From Saprospiraceae bacterium (GTDB lineage Bacteria; Bacteroidota; Bacteroidia; Chitinophagales; Saprospiraceae), in the NCBI GenBank assembly GCA_007128085.1, contig SKYC01000024.1, positions 1-6,961 of the forward strand: a stretch of DNA of 6,961 nucleotides, in the 5' to 3' direction. The notes under the pieces were generated by a model. That model saw nothing but the letters and a program-made list of their open reading frames with translations. It was not told where the DNA came from and ran no database searches. Both the position numbers and the translations under genes were made by a program. Shown piece by piece: positions 6,273 through 6,961 of this stretch (the stretch's first letter is position 1; each line of letters starts with the position of its first letter).

Positions 6273-6311
6273 AAAAAAAATCCCCGGAATCAGCGTAACT
6301 GAGACCGGGGA
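6273..6311 (-). terminator. Intrinsic terminator of gldJ
   Basis: The stem pairs TCCCCGG (6281-6287) with CCGGGGA (6305-6311). After a small AA/GA internal loop it continues as TCAG (6290-6293) with CTGA (6299-6302), closed by a 5-nt loop. On the minus strand it is followed at once by eight T (6280-6273). The stem starts 27 nt after the gldJ stop codon. GC-rich stem plus T run is the classic Rho-independent form, and it works only in the gldJ direction. Confidence 0.88.
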
Positions 6312-6338
6312 AAAATAAACTTCTTTATGGTACTTAAA

Positions 6339-6961
6339 TTATCTGAACCTTCTTTCAGCCTGACGGCCAAAATCTTGTCCTGCGTGATCTTCATTTCCGG
6401 TAGGACCTCCCGTTCTGGTCATGGCCAGTCTGAATCCAACCGTTCTGGAAGATGCATTTTCATCCATAAATCTCCTTGTAGAAGGGGATAGCCAGTAGGC
6501 TCTGTCCGCCCATGAACCACCTTTGATGACTCTTGATTCGTTGTTTATCAGGGTGTGTTCACCATACGCATAGGTGACGTAGTCGTCATGACCGTCCTGA
6601 AAATCTCTGGCATCGGCCACACTGTAATTGGGCCTTTGTTCAACGTGACTTTCCGTAACCATTCTGGTGGGCAATCTACCGAGACTATCCACGTCGAGCG
6701 GTCTGCCGTCTTCGTCGCGTATCACTTCAGTAAATACGTTACCTCTGAAAGGGTTGAGATCGTTTTGATCTACATCCCTCAAGGTTTCAGAAGTAACCGG
6801 CCGATATACGTCCTTCACCCACTCACTGACGTTTCCTGCCATATTGAAAAGACCGAAGTCATTGGGCATGAAAGATCTGACCGGTCCCGGAATGGCTGCC
6901 GCATCGTTGAGGTTGACGGACGATCCCATATAATCTCCAGCTCCCATTTTAAAGTTGGCCA
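6339..6961 (-). CDS. gldJ: Gliding motility / type IX secretion lipoprotein GldJ, C-terminal part (5' end outside the window)
   Basis: GldJ is an outer-membrane-associated lipoprotein needed for gliding and for function of the type IX secretion system in Bacteroidota. About 206 C-terminal residues are present. They carry the second half of a formylglycine-generating-enzyme (sulfatase-modifying factor) fold: the NDFGLFNMAGNVSEW motif (6863-6819), RVIKGGSW (about 6533-6510) and TVGFRLAMTRTGG near 6440-6405. The segment has no cysteine, so the catalytic cysteine of true formylglycine-generating enzymes is missing where STRRFMDE stands. This agrees with the structural role of GldJ and GldK. GldJ rather than GldK is chosen from the LNPFRGNVFTEVIRDEDGRP block, the tail GGPTGNEDH, and the murF neighbour. 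The frame continues past the internal ATG at 6947 to the window edge, so the start, signal peptide and lipobox cannot be seen. Confidence 0.87.
   Translation of the reverse strand, partial: ANFKMGAGDYMGSSVNLNDAAAIPGPVRSFMPNDFGLFNMAGNVSEWVKDVYRPVTSETLRDVDQNDLNPFRGNVFTEVIRDEDGRPLDVDSLGRLPTRMVTESHVEQRPNYSVADARDFQDGHDDYVTYAYGEHTLINNESRVIKGGSWADRAYWLSPSTRRFMDENASSRTVGFRLAMTRTGGPTGNEDHAGQDFGRQAERRFR

Overview
This window looks like a chromosomal core region of a Bacteroidota bacterium, probably a gliding or type IX secretion-competent lineage. Three things point there. The right edge carries the 3' part of gldJ, a gliding and T9SS lipoprotein gene restricted to that phylum, next to murF. The coding sequences resemble Bacteroidota forms of RecR, the PDH E2 subunit, a Glu/Leu/Phe/Val dehydrogenase and an arginase-fold protein. 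The intergenic regions contain repeated matches to the Bacteroidota sigma promoter (TTG about 19-21 nt before TAnnTTTG). No mobile element, CRISPR array, tRNA or rRNA is visible.

Layout, left to right: (1) recR on the minus strand at 36-653, with a possible next gene starting off the left edge. (2) A 389-bp divergent intergenic region holding the recR promoter, with a perfect palindrome in its spacer, a GC-richer unexplained block at 721-840, and a strong pdhC promoter with a leader of roughly 120 nt. (3) pdhC, the E2 acetyltransferase of pyruvate dehydrogenase, plus strand, 1043-2335. (4) Convergent to it with only 21 bp between stop codons, a minus-strand Glu/Leu/Phe/Val dehydrogenase at 2357-3580. 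(5) A short AT-rich divergent region with back-to-back TATATTTG boxes. (6) A plus-strand gene at 3719-4702 for a degenerate arginase/formimidoylglutamase-fold protein that appears to lack the metal ligands. (7) Convergent to it, murF on the minus strand at 4804-6120. (8) The gldJ-murF intergenic region, with an intrinsic terminator for gldJ and a further foldable segment. (9) The 3' part of gldJ, running off the right edge.

Apart from gldJ-murF (same strand, but separated by a terminator and a new promoter), the genes alternate in orientation and appear to be independent transcription units: DNA repair, central carbon and amino-acid metabolism, peptidoglycan precursor synthesis and gliding/T9SS. 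Several open frames extend upstream of the likely true starts (recR, the dehydrogenase and murF). In each case a promoter-like box lies inside the extension and supports the shorter start.

I do not see a clear novel multi-gene system. The items most worth a second look are the arginase-fold protein without metal ligands, the structured gldJ-murF spacer and the GC-rich block in the recR-pdhC spacer.
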